50,276 nucleotides of DNA. It comes from Plantago elongata (taxonomy: Eukaryota; Streptophyta; Magnoliopsida; Lamiales; Plantaginaceae). Below are positions 28,901 to 39,599 of this stretch, one piece after another (the stretch's first letter is position 1; the number at the start of each line of letters is the position of its first letter). The position numbers and the translations under genes were made by a program. A model generated the notes under the pieces. It was not told the DNA's origin. It saw nothing but the letters and a program-made list of their open reading frames with translations, and searched no databases. Location: positions 1 to 50,276 of the forward strand of contig JAYMSP010000473.1 in NCBI GenBank assembly GCA_036897095.1. The letters are read 5' to 3'.

Positions 28901-31900
28901 AAGCATCCTATAAGAGAAAGAAAAAGGATTCAAGTGACAGTGATTGTGATAGCGACGATTTTGTGGACAGTGATTCTGAAAGTAAACCTTCATCAAAGAG
29001 TGCCAAAAAGTGGGATTCTTTGATAAATCGCGTCCTAAGATCAGAGTCTGGGCTACTGATAACTACTTATGAGCAACTTCGTCTGCTTGGTGACAAATTG
29101 TTGGACATTGAGTGGGGATATGCAGTTTTGGATGAAGGACATCGGATCCGCAATCCAAATGCTGAGGTCACTCTTGTTTGCAAACAGTTACAAACTGTTC
29201 ATCGCATAATAATGACTGGTGCCCCAATTCAAAACAAGCTGTCTGAACTGTGGTCCTTGTTTGATTTTGTCTTCCCTGGAAAGCTAGGTGTTCTGCCTGT
29301 GTTTGAAGTTGAGTTTGCAACTCCGATATCTATCGGAGGTTATGCTAATGCAACACCTCTGCAGGTATCCACTGCGTACAGGTGTGTTTGATGGGCTAGA
29401 ACTTTCCTTCTGTCAGTATATAAATTGATTTATTATAACACAGGGCCTGATGCTGCCACTTTTTGCATTTTTTAACTAGCAAGGAAAATTCATTTTGACC
29501 AGGAAAGTCCAAATAAGTAACCTTAGTACCATACTGACTGATCTCAGTGAAGGTTATTGAAGTACAAAAAAGAAAAGTGAGGCTTTCTGTCATCTATTGA
29601 TATGCCAAAAAAAATTCATTTTGTTAGACCACAGAAAGGATGAACATGTTGTGGTTGATGTTGTTATAGCACAAATGCGTATTAAATTGAACCGCAGAAA
29701 CTTTATATTTTGTGTCATGGTCATTAACCTTTGCCTTCTTGCATTTCTTCTTTTCTCTTGTGGCCTTGTCGCTAAATGTAAATTTCGCAGGTGTGCTGTT
29801 GTTCTACGTGACCTGATCATGCCTTACCTCTTAAGGAGAATGAAGGCGGATGTAAATGCTCAGCTTCCGAAGAAGACTGAACATGTCCTTTTCTGCAGTC
29901 TTACTCCAGAGCAGCGATCTGTTTACCGAGCCTTTCTTGCTAGCTCAGATGTTGAGCAAATTTTTGATGGCAACCGTAACTCTCTTTATGGAATTGATGT
30001 GATGCGTAAAATCTGCAACCATCCTGATCTTCTCGAGAGAGAACATGCATATGGGAATCCGGATTACGGTAACCCGGTACGTAGTGGAAAAATGAAAGTT
30101 ATTGCTGAAGTGCTCAGTGTATGGAGGGAGCAAGGACACCGTGTTCTTCTTTTTACACAAACACAACAGATGCTCGATATTCTCGAGAATTATCTAATTG
30201 TTAATGACTTGACATACAGGAGAATGGATGGTCTCACTCCTGTCAAACAAAGAATGGCACTGATAGATGAGTTTAATAATTCTGAGGAAGTATTCATTTT
30301 TATTTTGACAACCAAGGTTGGTGGCCTGGGTACAAATTTAACTGGTGCTAACAGGGTGATCATCTTCGACCCTGATTGGAATCCCTCAACTGACATGCAG
30401 GTTTGCAATGACTTATCTTTATGTCATTGGCTTTCCACAGAAGTTATGATGCTGCTCTCATGAACTGCCTTTTAAAGGAGTTAGTTTACCTGTTATATTT
30501 TGTAGATTTTGTTTAAAAATCTAAATTGAACTTGGGTGGATGAAAAGACTTCTTTTGGGTTTGCTTGGGAAGATTATATACTCTTTTAAGGTTCAGTGCG
30601 ATCCTTTGTTGATTTATTTGCAACTATGTTTTATGGCAGGCGCGGGAGCGTGCTTGGCGTATTGGCCAGAAAAAGGACGTAGTAATTTATAGATTGATCA
30701 CCCGTGGAACCATTGAAGAGAAGGTGTATCACAGGCAGATATATAAACATTTTCTAACTAACAAAATATTAAAGAATCCGCAGCAGAGAAGATTCTTCAA
30801 GTCCAGGGATATGAAGGATCTGTTTACCTTGAATGAGGATGGTGCTGGTGGCTCTACTGAGACCTCTAGCATATTTGGTCAGCTATCTGAAGAAGTCAAT
30901 GTTATTGGGGCTCAGACAGATAAAGAGGATAAATTGAACCACCCGAAAGCTAATACATCAAAAGCCAATGGCACTCCACTTGAACATGGGAGTAATTCAG
31001 AATATGAAAATATGCGTGAGGGAAAATCTACCCAAAATGATCAGATGGTGGATGAAGAAACAGGCTTTTTACAGAGTCTCTTTGGTGCACATGGGATACA
31101 TGTGAGTTTATTCATAACTGTTTTACTTGTATTGAAGTCTAAATGCTGCCGGTAGCCTTTTGGCTTCAACACTATCATATGTGATAATAAGATTAGACCT
31201 AGTACTGGTACAGTATCATTTTTTTTGGTTTAAAAATCTCTCTGACCCTGAATTTGCAGAATTTTTCCACATCTAATTGTCCGCCACTGACAATTGGGTT
31301 TTAAGATATGCTCCAGAATTGTACGCTTGAAAAGAACATGGGGTTTTAGGTCGAAGTTGTGAATGCATTTTCACAGCTATATTAGTCTATTAATATTGTT
31401 ATCAGCTTGTCTTTTGCATGTTATTTTGACATTTATTGTGTAGTTTTAAGCTTCGCTGAAAAGAAGGAAACGAAAAGACCTTTTCAATTGCTTACATCTT
31501 AATTTTGTTATTTCCTAGAGCGCCGTGAACCACGATGCCATCATGAATGCTAATGATGAAGAAAAGATGAGGCTTGACGAGCAGGCTTCACAAGTCGCAC
31601 AACGAGCAGCAGAAGCTTTGCGTCAATCGAGGATGCTTCGAAGCCGCGAAAGCATTTCTGTTCCAACTTGGACCGGCAAATCAGGAGTTGCAGGTGCACC
31701 GTCATCTGGTAAAAGGAAGTTTGGCTCTACAGTCAACCACCAATTGGCAAGTAGTTCAAAGTCATCAGAACAAGCACCAAGCAGCAGTCGAAATGGTTTT
31801 TCTGTTGGAGTGTCGTCTGGTAAAGCATTATCTTCAGCAGAGTTACTGGCCAGGATAAAAGGAAACGAAGCAAGTGCTGTAAGTGTTGGACTTGAGCATC

Positions 31901-32181
31901 AGTTGGATACGAGTACACCCTCTAGAGAAAGGCAGCCTGGGCCTTCAAAGATATCTAACAGCTCAGGGGTACAGCCTGAAGTTCTGATTCGTCAGATATG
32001 TACATTTATTCAGCAAAAAGGTGGAAGGACAAGTTCTGCCGTCATTGTGGATCATTTTAGAAGTAGGATACCTCCAAAAGATTTGCCCCTGTTTAAAAAT
32101 CTTCTCAAGGAGATAGCTATTCTGGAGAAAACCTCTGAGGGTTCCCATTGGGTTCTGAAGCAAGATTACCTCGATCAATGA
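25920..32181 (+). CDS. CHR8: CSB/ERCC6-type SNF2 ATPase for transcription-coupled repair
   Basis: Seven coding exons, GT-AG borders, phases consistent: 25920-26012, 26524-27075, 27178-27577, 28514-29381, 29791-30400, 30640-31101 and 31519-32181. Total 3648 nt, 1215 aa, against 1187 aa in Arabidopsis CHR8 as I recall it. The N-terminus (LLSTLGVTSANPEDIE, then LLNKLRAVKLEIDAV) matches CHR8. The SNF2 core has motif I GDEMGLGKT (K424), an acidic Ser/Asp insert, motif II DEGH (555-558) instead of DEAH as usual in CSB, and TGAPIQNK. The helicase C-lobe has GLGTNLTGANRVIIFDPDWNP and motif VI RAWRIGQKK (845-853). The C-terminus ends in a winged-helix-like segment (PEVLIRQICTFIQQKGG), the part that in CSB binds ubiquitin. 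The family remodels stalled RNA polymerase II and recruits excision repair in the nucleus. All catalytic motifs are intact. Introns 1 and 3 carry repeats, listed separately. Confidence 0.97.
26155..26369. repeat. Inverted plus direct repeat cluster in CHR8 intron 1
   Basis: Two 33-base arms, 26222-26254 and 26337-26369, are reverse complements with a single mismatch and could form a hairpin with an 82-base loop. Overlapping this, a 43-base direct repeat (26155-26197 and 26250-26292, about three differences) places one copy left of the hairpin and the other in its loop. It looks like a miniature fold-back element together with a local duplication. It lies wholly within intron 1, so the protein is unaffected. 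Confidence 0.9.
28318..28412 (-). mobile_element. tRNA-derived SINE fragment in CHR8 intron 3
   Basis: On the minus strand a tRNA-like head reads AGCCAGGTGG (A-box-like, 28386-28395), then TAAGACGCTTTCCCTCCAGC, then GTTCGAGTC (B box, 28344-28352), about 34 bases apart as in tRNA genes. It is followed by ATATTTGCCGTTTAAAAAG and an A/G-rich tail. The word GGTAAGACGC is repeated just upstream of the A box. A-box and B-box spacing plus the A-rich tail are what plant SINEs show. A related 3' end occurs at 5461-5490. No clear target duplication was identified, and the head may extend further upstream. Confidence 0.55.
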
Positions 32182-32926
32182 TTCTTGGTGGTTGGGGCTC
32201 TGGGCTTGTGCTCTGAGATTCTTCTTACAACATAGTGATGGCTGCATTGTACTTGTTTGGATCTTTGCTCTTGGAAGGTGGTATATTATTTTTTAGAGCT
32301 ACATTTTGAGTAGAGGCTTTCCTTCTTTGGGTGTAACAAAAAAAAAAATACCTGACATTTTGATGTAAAGAGTGCTCGGTTTTTAGGGGTTAAAAGGGTA
32401 GAGCAGGTTTTCTAGTGTAAAAGCTATTGTTCTTGTTATTATAATTGCACAGGAGTAAATGCATTTACAATTTTTTTTTTTTGTTACTGGTAGATTGACA
32501 TGAAGATTTCTTTTTGCCCCAGAAATGAATTTCTAGTTATCTGTGTGAGGCAGCAGAGATAAATTTCCTGTTTTTAGTTGTAACGGGCTTCATTTCAGCC
32601 TGGCAATACGGTGATCTGAGAGCGGTTCTTGCAGATGGTGAGATACTGAGATCCAATTTACTATCAACCATCTAGGAAAAAGAGGTGCGGTGTTTCATAA
32701 TCATTCCCAGTTACAAAATGGGAACCAAATGGAACAGTATGTGGTTTTGAATACACTAACAGAAAGGTCCGTCGGGGCAAAAGGTACATAAAGTCCTTTA
32801 AAATGAGACAAATTTTCCATATATATTTAGCAATAAATGCAACAATTCTCAACTTTACGATATTTCCCTTTTGAATTTCTCAGCTCTCATGGTACAACAC
32901 CAACAAATACACGAAAGGTTGAATCT
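32182..32926. other. Convergent 3' region of CHR8 and NECAP
   Basis: 745 bases between the stop codons of two genes that read towards each other. It must hold both 3' UTRs and both poly(A) sites. T-rich and A-rich stretches occur (for example near 32338-32350 and 32470-32481). No other gene is seen. Confidence 0.6.
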
Positions 32927-35433
32927 TCAAAACGCAGCCCAGCCAGCTGCAGAGGTTTTAGCAGATCCTGATCCGGCAGCCTTCGGAAGATTTTTCTGCA
33001 AATTCAAACAGGATACCAACAGGAAAAAGAATATCATCATCAATATTCTAATTATATGCCATAAAGCTCTTGTAATAAGTTATAGGAAATAGATGTGAAA
33101 ACAGGTAAACATTGAGAAAGCCTACAAAAAAAAGTATAGAAATAAAGCACACGTGCTTGATTAATCTACAATGGCAACATAAAACTTCAGAGATGGTAAA
33201 AAAAACATGTTACATGTGAACCAATGTACAATTAGCTTGTTTCAACCAAAGATCAGCAAGTAATTAACTTCCTCCCTACAAAGGCGAACATGGATTATCA
33301 TATGGTGAAGCTAATACTATATGTTTCCTAGCAGTAGCTTCAAAGACCAGGCAATATGCCGTGGCAGCCGTGCCCCCTTGGTTGCGTTTTAGTTTCTACA
33401 GACTTCATATATCATAGGAAAAAGATCATAACATCATGTCAACGATGAAATGTCAATCAGCATTTGCAATCACTCGCTGACTACCATATAAAACTTTCTG
33501 TACGACCTTCTTTAACATTGCAGTACTTCATGATTTTTAACATATTGAGTTATGAATGTTCCCTATCTTGCAAAGCTAAAGAACACCATATGATTGATAC
33601 TAGTGGCTTATTGTAGACTGGCTTATTGTAGACTGGGTGAAAATTGCCACATTCTCCTAATATTTCTCAATGGTAACTGATACAGCTCAGGGTGAAGAAG
33701 ATATAAATATTCATCTGGGATGAAGAACAAAATATATACACTTTTAATTAGAGCACGATATTTTGATATGTATAAATAGGACTTATCACGAAGTGAATGA
33801 TATGAATGGCTTAAAGAACAATCGGAACAGATATTTGGAAGAAAGATATTTACTAGCACATCAAAAGATAAAAGAACCAGGAAAGAACTTCAGTTAAGGG
33901 GGCGGAGTAAACATGCCTCAAGTTGAGAGAGATCGGCTAGAGGATCACTGGTCTGCTTTGAATTTTCCGTGGCTCCCTTCTGAGTTGTGCCAAGAGTGGC
34001 AGAAGCCATTCTAACAGTAGCAGCATCATTGGGTGGAGGAGGAAGTGGAGTCCTAATTTTAACAGCTCCAGTAGGTGGAGGGGGTGAAAGTGCTAGAGGT
34101 TTAGGTTTTGCGCTTCCAGCGACTCCTCCAGATAATCCTGCTGCAGAAAGCATGCCAGCTCCACTGGCAGGTTTGTTTTTTACATTTATTCGAATTGTCT
34201 CACCTTCCTACATACAAAACAAGAAACAATTAAAGCAGATACACTTGTCAGAATATGTTGTTAGTCCTTTCTCCCTACTTCAAATCTCACTGGGTATAAC
34301 AAAGTTAATCTGAATAACAATGATATTTAAAAGGCGAGAACATCAAAAGCAAAATGATCAGTACATGAAACTCACAACTTCTACTTTTACACAAACGACA
34401 AAAGGCATAAATATGTACTAGAATTTCCCACAACTTAGCTCAAATCTTCAATTCTCCAATCTACTAACACCATATGCAGATGCTCCATCACTAACACACT
34501 GATCTAACTAACATACTGAACTTAAAACAACAGTAAACCGAAACAATTGAATAGATCAGTAATTATTAACCTTCAATTCTCCAATCTACTAACACCACGT
34601 GCATGTTTCATCACTAACACACAGATCTAACTAACACACTCGACTAAGGAACACAAATCGAAAAAATCGAAGTGATGAGCTATTATCATCCTTCAATTCT
34701 CCAATCTACTAACACCATGAGTATGTTCCATCACTACTAACACACTGATCTAACTTATATACAGAACTAAAAAAACAGCACCAAATCGAAAAAAATTGAA
34801 TTGGTCAATAATTATTAACCTTCAATTCTCCAATCTACTAACACCATATGCATGTTCCATCACTAACACACTGACCTAACTAACATACCGAGCTATAACA
34901 ACAACAAATCGGAGAAAATGGAAGTAATTAGTAACCTTCAATCTATGATTAACAGCAGGATGAATATCAATCTGCTGCTGATCCATCTCTCCACCACCAC
35001 TCCCCACCTCCTTATCACCACTATCTCTCTTCGCATACTTCTCATGATCCGACAACGCCACATTGAAATCAAATGCCTCATTCCTCTCACTAAACCCCAA
35101 ACCTATAAACGCGTGCTTTCCACGCCCATCCTCGATCCTGAGCACAAAGTACCTAGACGAATCAAGCACCGGCTCGACCGCCGCCTCGCGCTGGCCAGGA
35201 TTGACGAAACAGGCGGCGAAAAGGTCGCCGGAGGTAGGGTCCTCGAGGCGGATCTCGCATCTGGAGTCGCAGGAGACGACACGCAGGCGGCCGGACCAGA
35301 TCTTATCGGACTGGAGCCACTCGCCGCACTTGTAACCGCCGGAAGTTGGGCGAGGAGGGATCTTGTAGATGGTCACTTCGCGGACAACGAGAAGTGTGTG
35401 CTCGAAGGTCTCTTCTTCCTCCTCGAACGACAT
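32927..35433 (-). CDS. NECAP: NECAP-like clathrin-adaptor accessory protein (DUF1681)
   Basis: Three coding exons: 35433-34936, 34207-33917 and 32995-32927. Total 858 nt, 285 aa (about 272 in Arabidopsis At1g03900 from memory). The N-terminal PH-like NECAP domain spans about 8-175: LLVVREVTIYKIPPR, GYKCGEWLQSDKIWSGRLRV, LFAACFV, FIGLGFSERNEAFDFNVAL, then EGETIRINVK across the first splice. A proline-rich linker follows (LSPPPPTGAVK, LPPPPND), then DLSQLE, then the last exon encoding KNLPKAAGSGSAKTSAAGWAAF. The final WAAF is a WxxF motif of the kind that binds adaptin ear domains in AP-1/AP-2 clathrin coats. Intron 1 has a normal GT-AG border. Intron 2 (33916-32996) appears to begin with GC (GAG/GCATGT) and end with TTTGCAG. 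No in-phase GT donor was found that joins the frame. Without splicing, the protein would end ACLLRPLN and lose WAAF. Confidence 0.9.
33915..33918 (-). other. Non-canonical GC splice donor, NECAP intron 2
   Basis: The exon ends CTTGAG at 33917 and the intron starts GCATGT at 33916. Joining it to the acceptor at 32996 gives DLSQLE-KNLPKAAG in frame, matching the conserved family tail. The nearby GT (GCAT/GTTTAC) would shift the frame and create a stop straight after the junction. The basis is sequence reading plus family conservation. Confidence 0.8.
34446..34947. repeat. Minisatellite of 116-129 bp units in NECAP intron 1
   Basis: Four imperfect copies begin with CTTCAATTCTCCAATCTACT at 34446, 34571, 34691 and 34820. 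A fifth, partial copy begins at 34936 (CTTCAATCTATG), exactly at the exon 1 end. Each unit continues with a 'ctaacaccat..gcatgttccatcactaacacactgatctaac'-like core. Spacings are 125, 120, 129 and 116 bases. On the sense strand the units at 34571 and 34820 contain GAATTGAAG/GTTAATAAT, a near copy of the real donor context GATTGAAG/GTTACTAAT. Confidence 0.93.
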
Positions 35434-37560
35434 CGTTTTGGTTCAGATGGTGAATTTGATTGATTGAGCGAGCAAGCTACCTCTCAGAAGAAGATGGTGT
35501 CTGCTTCCATGGAACCTTAATTTGTCAGTACTGTAAACCAAAATTAAATGACCCGTTCACAGTCACACGGGTTATCGGGTTTGCATCTCCAACCCTGTCT
35601 AAATATCGAAATTTTTTAGTGGAAACATACAACATCCGTGAAATAACAAATGTTACATAGGGAGCCCATTTCACATTTATTAAGATAAGATCGAATATGG
35701 TTTGTTCTAATGTGGTATATGAGAGAGTACAATTATGATACAAGAGAAAGAAGTTTCTAAAGAGCCCGTAACAATTGTGCTTATAACAGTATAACTAAAT
35801 ACCAACTCTTGTACATTTATTCTCTAACATTCATGTTGAATACACATGAGTTAGTGATAGTTGGTACACAAGAGATAATGCCTCGTTAAAAACCTTGCTA
35901 AGAAAAATTCGGTGGGAAAAAAACTCGGTCAAGGGAAAAAGAGTGCAGTGCGTATCCATCTCCCCTGATTTATGCATCATTGTACTTGTTCTAACTGTTG
36001 TAAATCCAATCTTCCAAATCAGCTTCTCAAATGTGATGTGGTTGACCAAATCTTCAATTATGTTGTACCTCAATGAAATCTTCTTATGACAAAAGAACTT
36101 CTGTGATATACACCTTTGTTATTCAGGAATAACTCTTTCAAACACTAAAAAAATCATATAATTTCTTGTTCCATAACATCGCTCCATAATACTGTAAAGA
36201 TACCCAACAAGTCCATAACTCTAATTTTTACCAAACAGTTTCACAATCATGAAGATATATGCACATATAATGTTGTCTCGTTAAAACCCTCACTAGAAAA
36301 AATTCATTGGGATAAAAACCTATGAAGGGAAAAAAGAGTGCAACCATATTTCAAGGAATGCACAAAGTAGTCATTGTTGCTTGACTGCCACTAATTCATG
36401 TACCTTCTTCAGGAGGTATAGTAAGGATTAGTGTTGCTCTTGATAGCAATAATATTCCTTGTAATAATCTCTTACATGCTCAAACTTCAGTGAGTCAACA
36501 TTTGTGCAACCAATAATACTCTTCACGAGTAATGAGAATCATATCTCATATATACTTCACTCGTTCATATGGATTTACAAACGTTAAACCTTAGTTCCTC
36601 AAGAACTATATTCATTTAATCAATGTTCGCCGACATGATACTTTTAGTCTCCTTTCGAGACTAACTTCGGAGATTGATATCTCCCTTCATTGAACTTTCT
36701 CAAATCATATAGCATGTATGTCAAACCAGTCACAATTCATCTTACAACCTGCATGTTAGTCTAAATGATAATATCCAAATAAAAATAAACATTTTATGAT
36801 GCATTGCTTAGTATCTAAGTGTACATAAAACAAACTCGACAATGCAACAGTACCATACGAATTCGAATTCGTTTGATCAAAAGGAAACCCAAGTGCATGA
36901 GCTCATTTACATCATCATCACCATGATGTTATCGACTGGACTCACATGTAAGATCCCCAATTACATGTCTATCAAATTTCACATATGCCTATTCATTTCA
37001 CGGTTCCATATATATAGGTATATCAAATCCCATTGCTAGATTTCTCAAGTCAGTACTGATGATCGATATCTGAATATTATTTATCGATACCATTTACTTT
37101 CATATATATGCCATCTATTTTAATTCATACATCTTGACAAGGAATATTTTTTTTGGTACACTACAATGAGACAGACCCAATTTTCATACACTACCTTGGT
37201 ATCGTCCGATTTCAGTATTGATCATCAACCACATGAGAATTTCAGTACTCGGATTGATTTCTCGGCCAATTCGATGACGTGTCCGCCAGAATGCTTTAAT
37301 AATGTATGTGGACCGTATATTGACCATATATGTCCCAGTTTTGACCAGAAATAGAAAATGAAAAATAATTTCGTGAACGCGTGTCGATTTATGGTGCATT
37401 TCGAGCGTATTTGGAGAAAAATAATGTAAAATTATTTGTAAAAATCAAATAAAATTTCAAAAAATTACAAAAAAAAAATATTTTTTCAACCTTTGAATTT
37501 GTAAATGAATTTATAGAAATAAAAAAAACTAAAATTTATTTAAAAAAAAAAAGAGGGTTA
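35434..37560. repeat. Repeat-rich intergenic DNA, transposon-like, no gene
   Basis: Two divergent copies of one motif occur at about 35881-35950 and 36267-36340. Both read 'CTCGTTAAAA(A)CC..C.. AGAAAAAATTC..TGGGA.AAAA', then 'AAGGGAAAAA', then GAGTGCA. I have seen this type of sequence as a dispersed element in many plant genomes, but I cannot name the family. 36.6-37.5 kb is AT-rich, with further transposon-like flank near 37160-37360. No intact coding frame is present. Confidence 0.45.
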
Positions 37561-37778
37561 ATTTGGGATAGACACGTTTCACTGTCCCACTTAAATCTAA
37601 CGGTTCAAAATTAGAGAGAAAAACAAGTCGCGATTTTCCCTCCAATAGAAACTAGAAAATCCTATCCCCCAAATCATTTTCCCACATTCAAACACTCTCA
37701 CGCCCGTAATAATCGTCGATTGTCTGTAATCTTCTCGTCGATTGGGAATTTCATCTTGCCGTTTGTCGGTAATCATCG

Positions 37779-38651
37779 ATGGAGTCGTCGGGGTCTCAGT
37801 CGAAGTCGAAGTCGAAGGCCAAGGCAAAGTGGAAGTGGAAGTGGAAGAGCAAGACGAAGACTGTAAGCGCGTTTAATGATAAGTGAGATTTGAATAGTGT
37901 TTTGTACTTCAATTCATCATTTATTTGTAAGGTTGGGATATGGGTTAGTATTGTATTAGCATATGATTAGTTTAATACAAGTGGGTGATTAGTTTATGAT
38001 TTATGTTTGTTATTGTTAGTAATCATGTATTAAACAACTATTTAGTTAACTATGATAATGTACTTGACTGTTTTGTAGTTGATGTAGGGTTATTTGAGGC
38101 AGATTTTGCTTTGACTGTATACTTCCATTTTTGTGGAACTTTTATACATGTGCCTCTTGCAAAGTATGTGGGTGGTGGAACCCTTGTTGTCACAGAAGTT
38201 GGGTATGTTTACTGTGGTTTGTTAGAGTTGGGATTTTTATGTGAAGATGAAGGGACAGGAGGCATCAAGGTTTCTATGTAATTCACGAAGGAGGATTTTT
38301 ATGCAATTGATGAAACTATTTGCTGAGAAATTGAACACTAAGGAGAACAAGATGGATTTGTATGTTAATTGTACCGTGTTTCCTATGGTTGGAAGTGAAG
38401 TAGTAGATGATGTTGAAACACCAATACAAATGTCCCAAGATGTAGGAATGTCTCTACCTCCTATTGAACTTGATATTGATGATGAGGATTTGGCTACAAA
38501 AATCCTTCCTGATGTCATTATATTGCCATATGAAGGAGGGCAGTCATGTATTAAAAGTAGTGGGAGGAAGAAAAAAATTGTAGGTGACAGAAAACTAATA
38601 CTAGACTTCCCAGTTGATGAGCCTGTACTAGTTCCCAACGTTGTTCCGTAA
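37779..38651 (+). pseudogene. MULE-type element fragment with PB1-like N-terminal domain
   Basis: A short ATG frame at 37779 encodes MESSGSQSKSKSKAKAK followed by WKWKWKSKTKT, a very basic stretch. It ends at a good donor (ACT/GTAAGC near 37862) or continues to a stop. Downstream (about 38083-38281) the frame reads FALTVYFHFCGTFIHVPLAKY, then YVGGGTLVVTEVG. This resembles the PB1-like domain at the start of plant MuDR-type transposase proteins ('F.L..HHGG.F...P...YVGG.V.Y'). A shifted frame (38241-38651) continues with LMKLFAEKLNTKENKMDLYV and acidic sequence. The frame break and absence of a transposase core point to a remnant. The family assignment rests on pattern similarity only. Confidence 0.4.
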
Positions 38652-38962
38652 AGATTTTAGGATTGAGTAAACCTCTTATGATACGAACAACATGATCAGG
38701 TAGAGGATCATCAAGCCAACGGAAGAATCCGCAACCTGAGTACTTTCACACATATGGGATCAATTCGCTTTACGAATTCAATTTTAGGATTGATGAGCCT
38801 GTACAAGTTCCCAACGTTGTTGCGCAAAGATTTTAGGATTGAGTAAACCTCTTTTGATATGAACAACATGATCAGGTAGAGGATCATCAAGCCAACGGAA
38901 GAATCCGCAACCTGAGTACTTTCACGCGTGGGATTGATTCGCTTTACGAATTCGATTTTACC
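38616..38962 (-). repeat. 176-bp tandem duplication carrying a GRF zinc-finger fragment
   Basis: Two adjacent near-identical units (38616-38791 and 38792-about 38962). On the minus strand each encodes KYSGCGFFRWLDDPLPDHVR, then IIRGLL. This matches the C-terminal part of plant GRF-type zinc fingers ('GC..CGFF.W.DDPLP......I.GLL'), a domain common in plant transposon and reverse-transcriptase-linked proteins. The expected upstream 'NPGRKF' part is frameshifted, so it is not functional. Confidence 0.6.
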
Positions 38963-39593
38963 AGCTTCCTCATGTTCTTCCTCCCCTAAGCTGGGAAAAA
39001 CTAGCTCATACTAGTAATAAGGGCTCAAACGAGAAACGTTCATGCCTAGCTTAGATAATTACAAACGCTTACAACCATAGTATGCTTTTCACATTAGTTC
39101 TCTACGGAGAACAATATGATGGAGAGTCTATACATTTACACGGTTGAATTTCTTGTGTGGAAATTGAATTTGCCCTTAAACTGGAGATCATACTTGAGAG
39201 GAATTCCTTACACCTTATTTTAGCGCTGAATAGAGATTCGACTTTCAAAGTTTGACTTTTGCTCATTTCAAGAACTCCACAATCATGCTTCATCTCAATA
39301 TAATGTTGTGTCTTGCCTTAATAATAATTATAACATGAGAAAACTTTCAAGACATAATCATGTGGAAACTTCAAGTTCCAAAACAACGGTTAAGTTATAA
39401 CCGGATGGCCTAATTTTTCATATTGGGATCTCTCTCATAAATCACTTGAATTTGGTCTTTCTACAATGTGACATTTGAACACAATCGTGTGCATTCATAA
39501 TCGACAAGACTAACCATATCAATTCCATCAGGAATTTAGTCTGATATATGCTTAAGCACAATTTCGTGAGAGTAGATACTCTTGTATGATGAT
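38963..39593. other. Spacer between MULE-like debris and the CACTA terminus
   Basis: AT-rich; no coding frame or repeat family is recognised. The last three bases, GAT, directly precede the CACTA motif and may be one side of a 3-bp target duplication. Confidence 0.45.
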
Positions 39594-39599
39594 CACTAC

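Noticed and set aside
29597-29790. Apparent upstream extension of the CHR8 exon 5 frame
   Set aside because: This is intron sequence read through in frame. The acceptor TTTCGCAG at 29790 and the family alignment start the exon at 29791.
33890-33916. NECAP protein ending in ACLLRPLN as the only form
   Set aside because: A conserved last exon ending GWAAF lies downstream in phase if a GC donor is used, so the short form is at most an intron-retention product.
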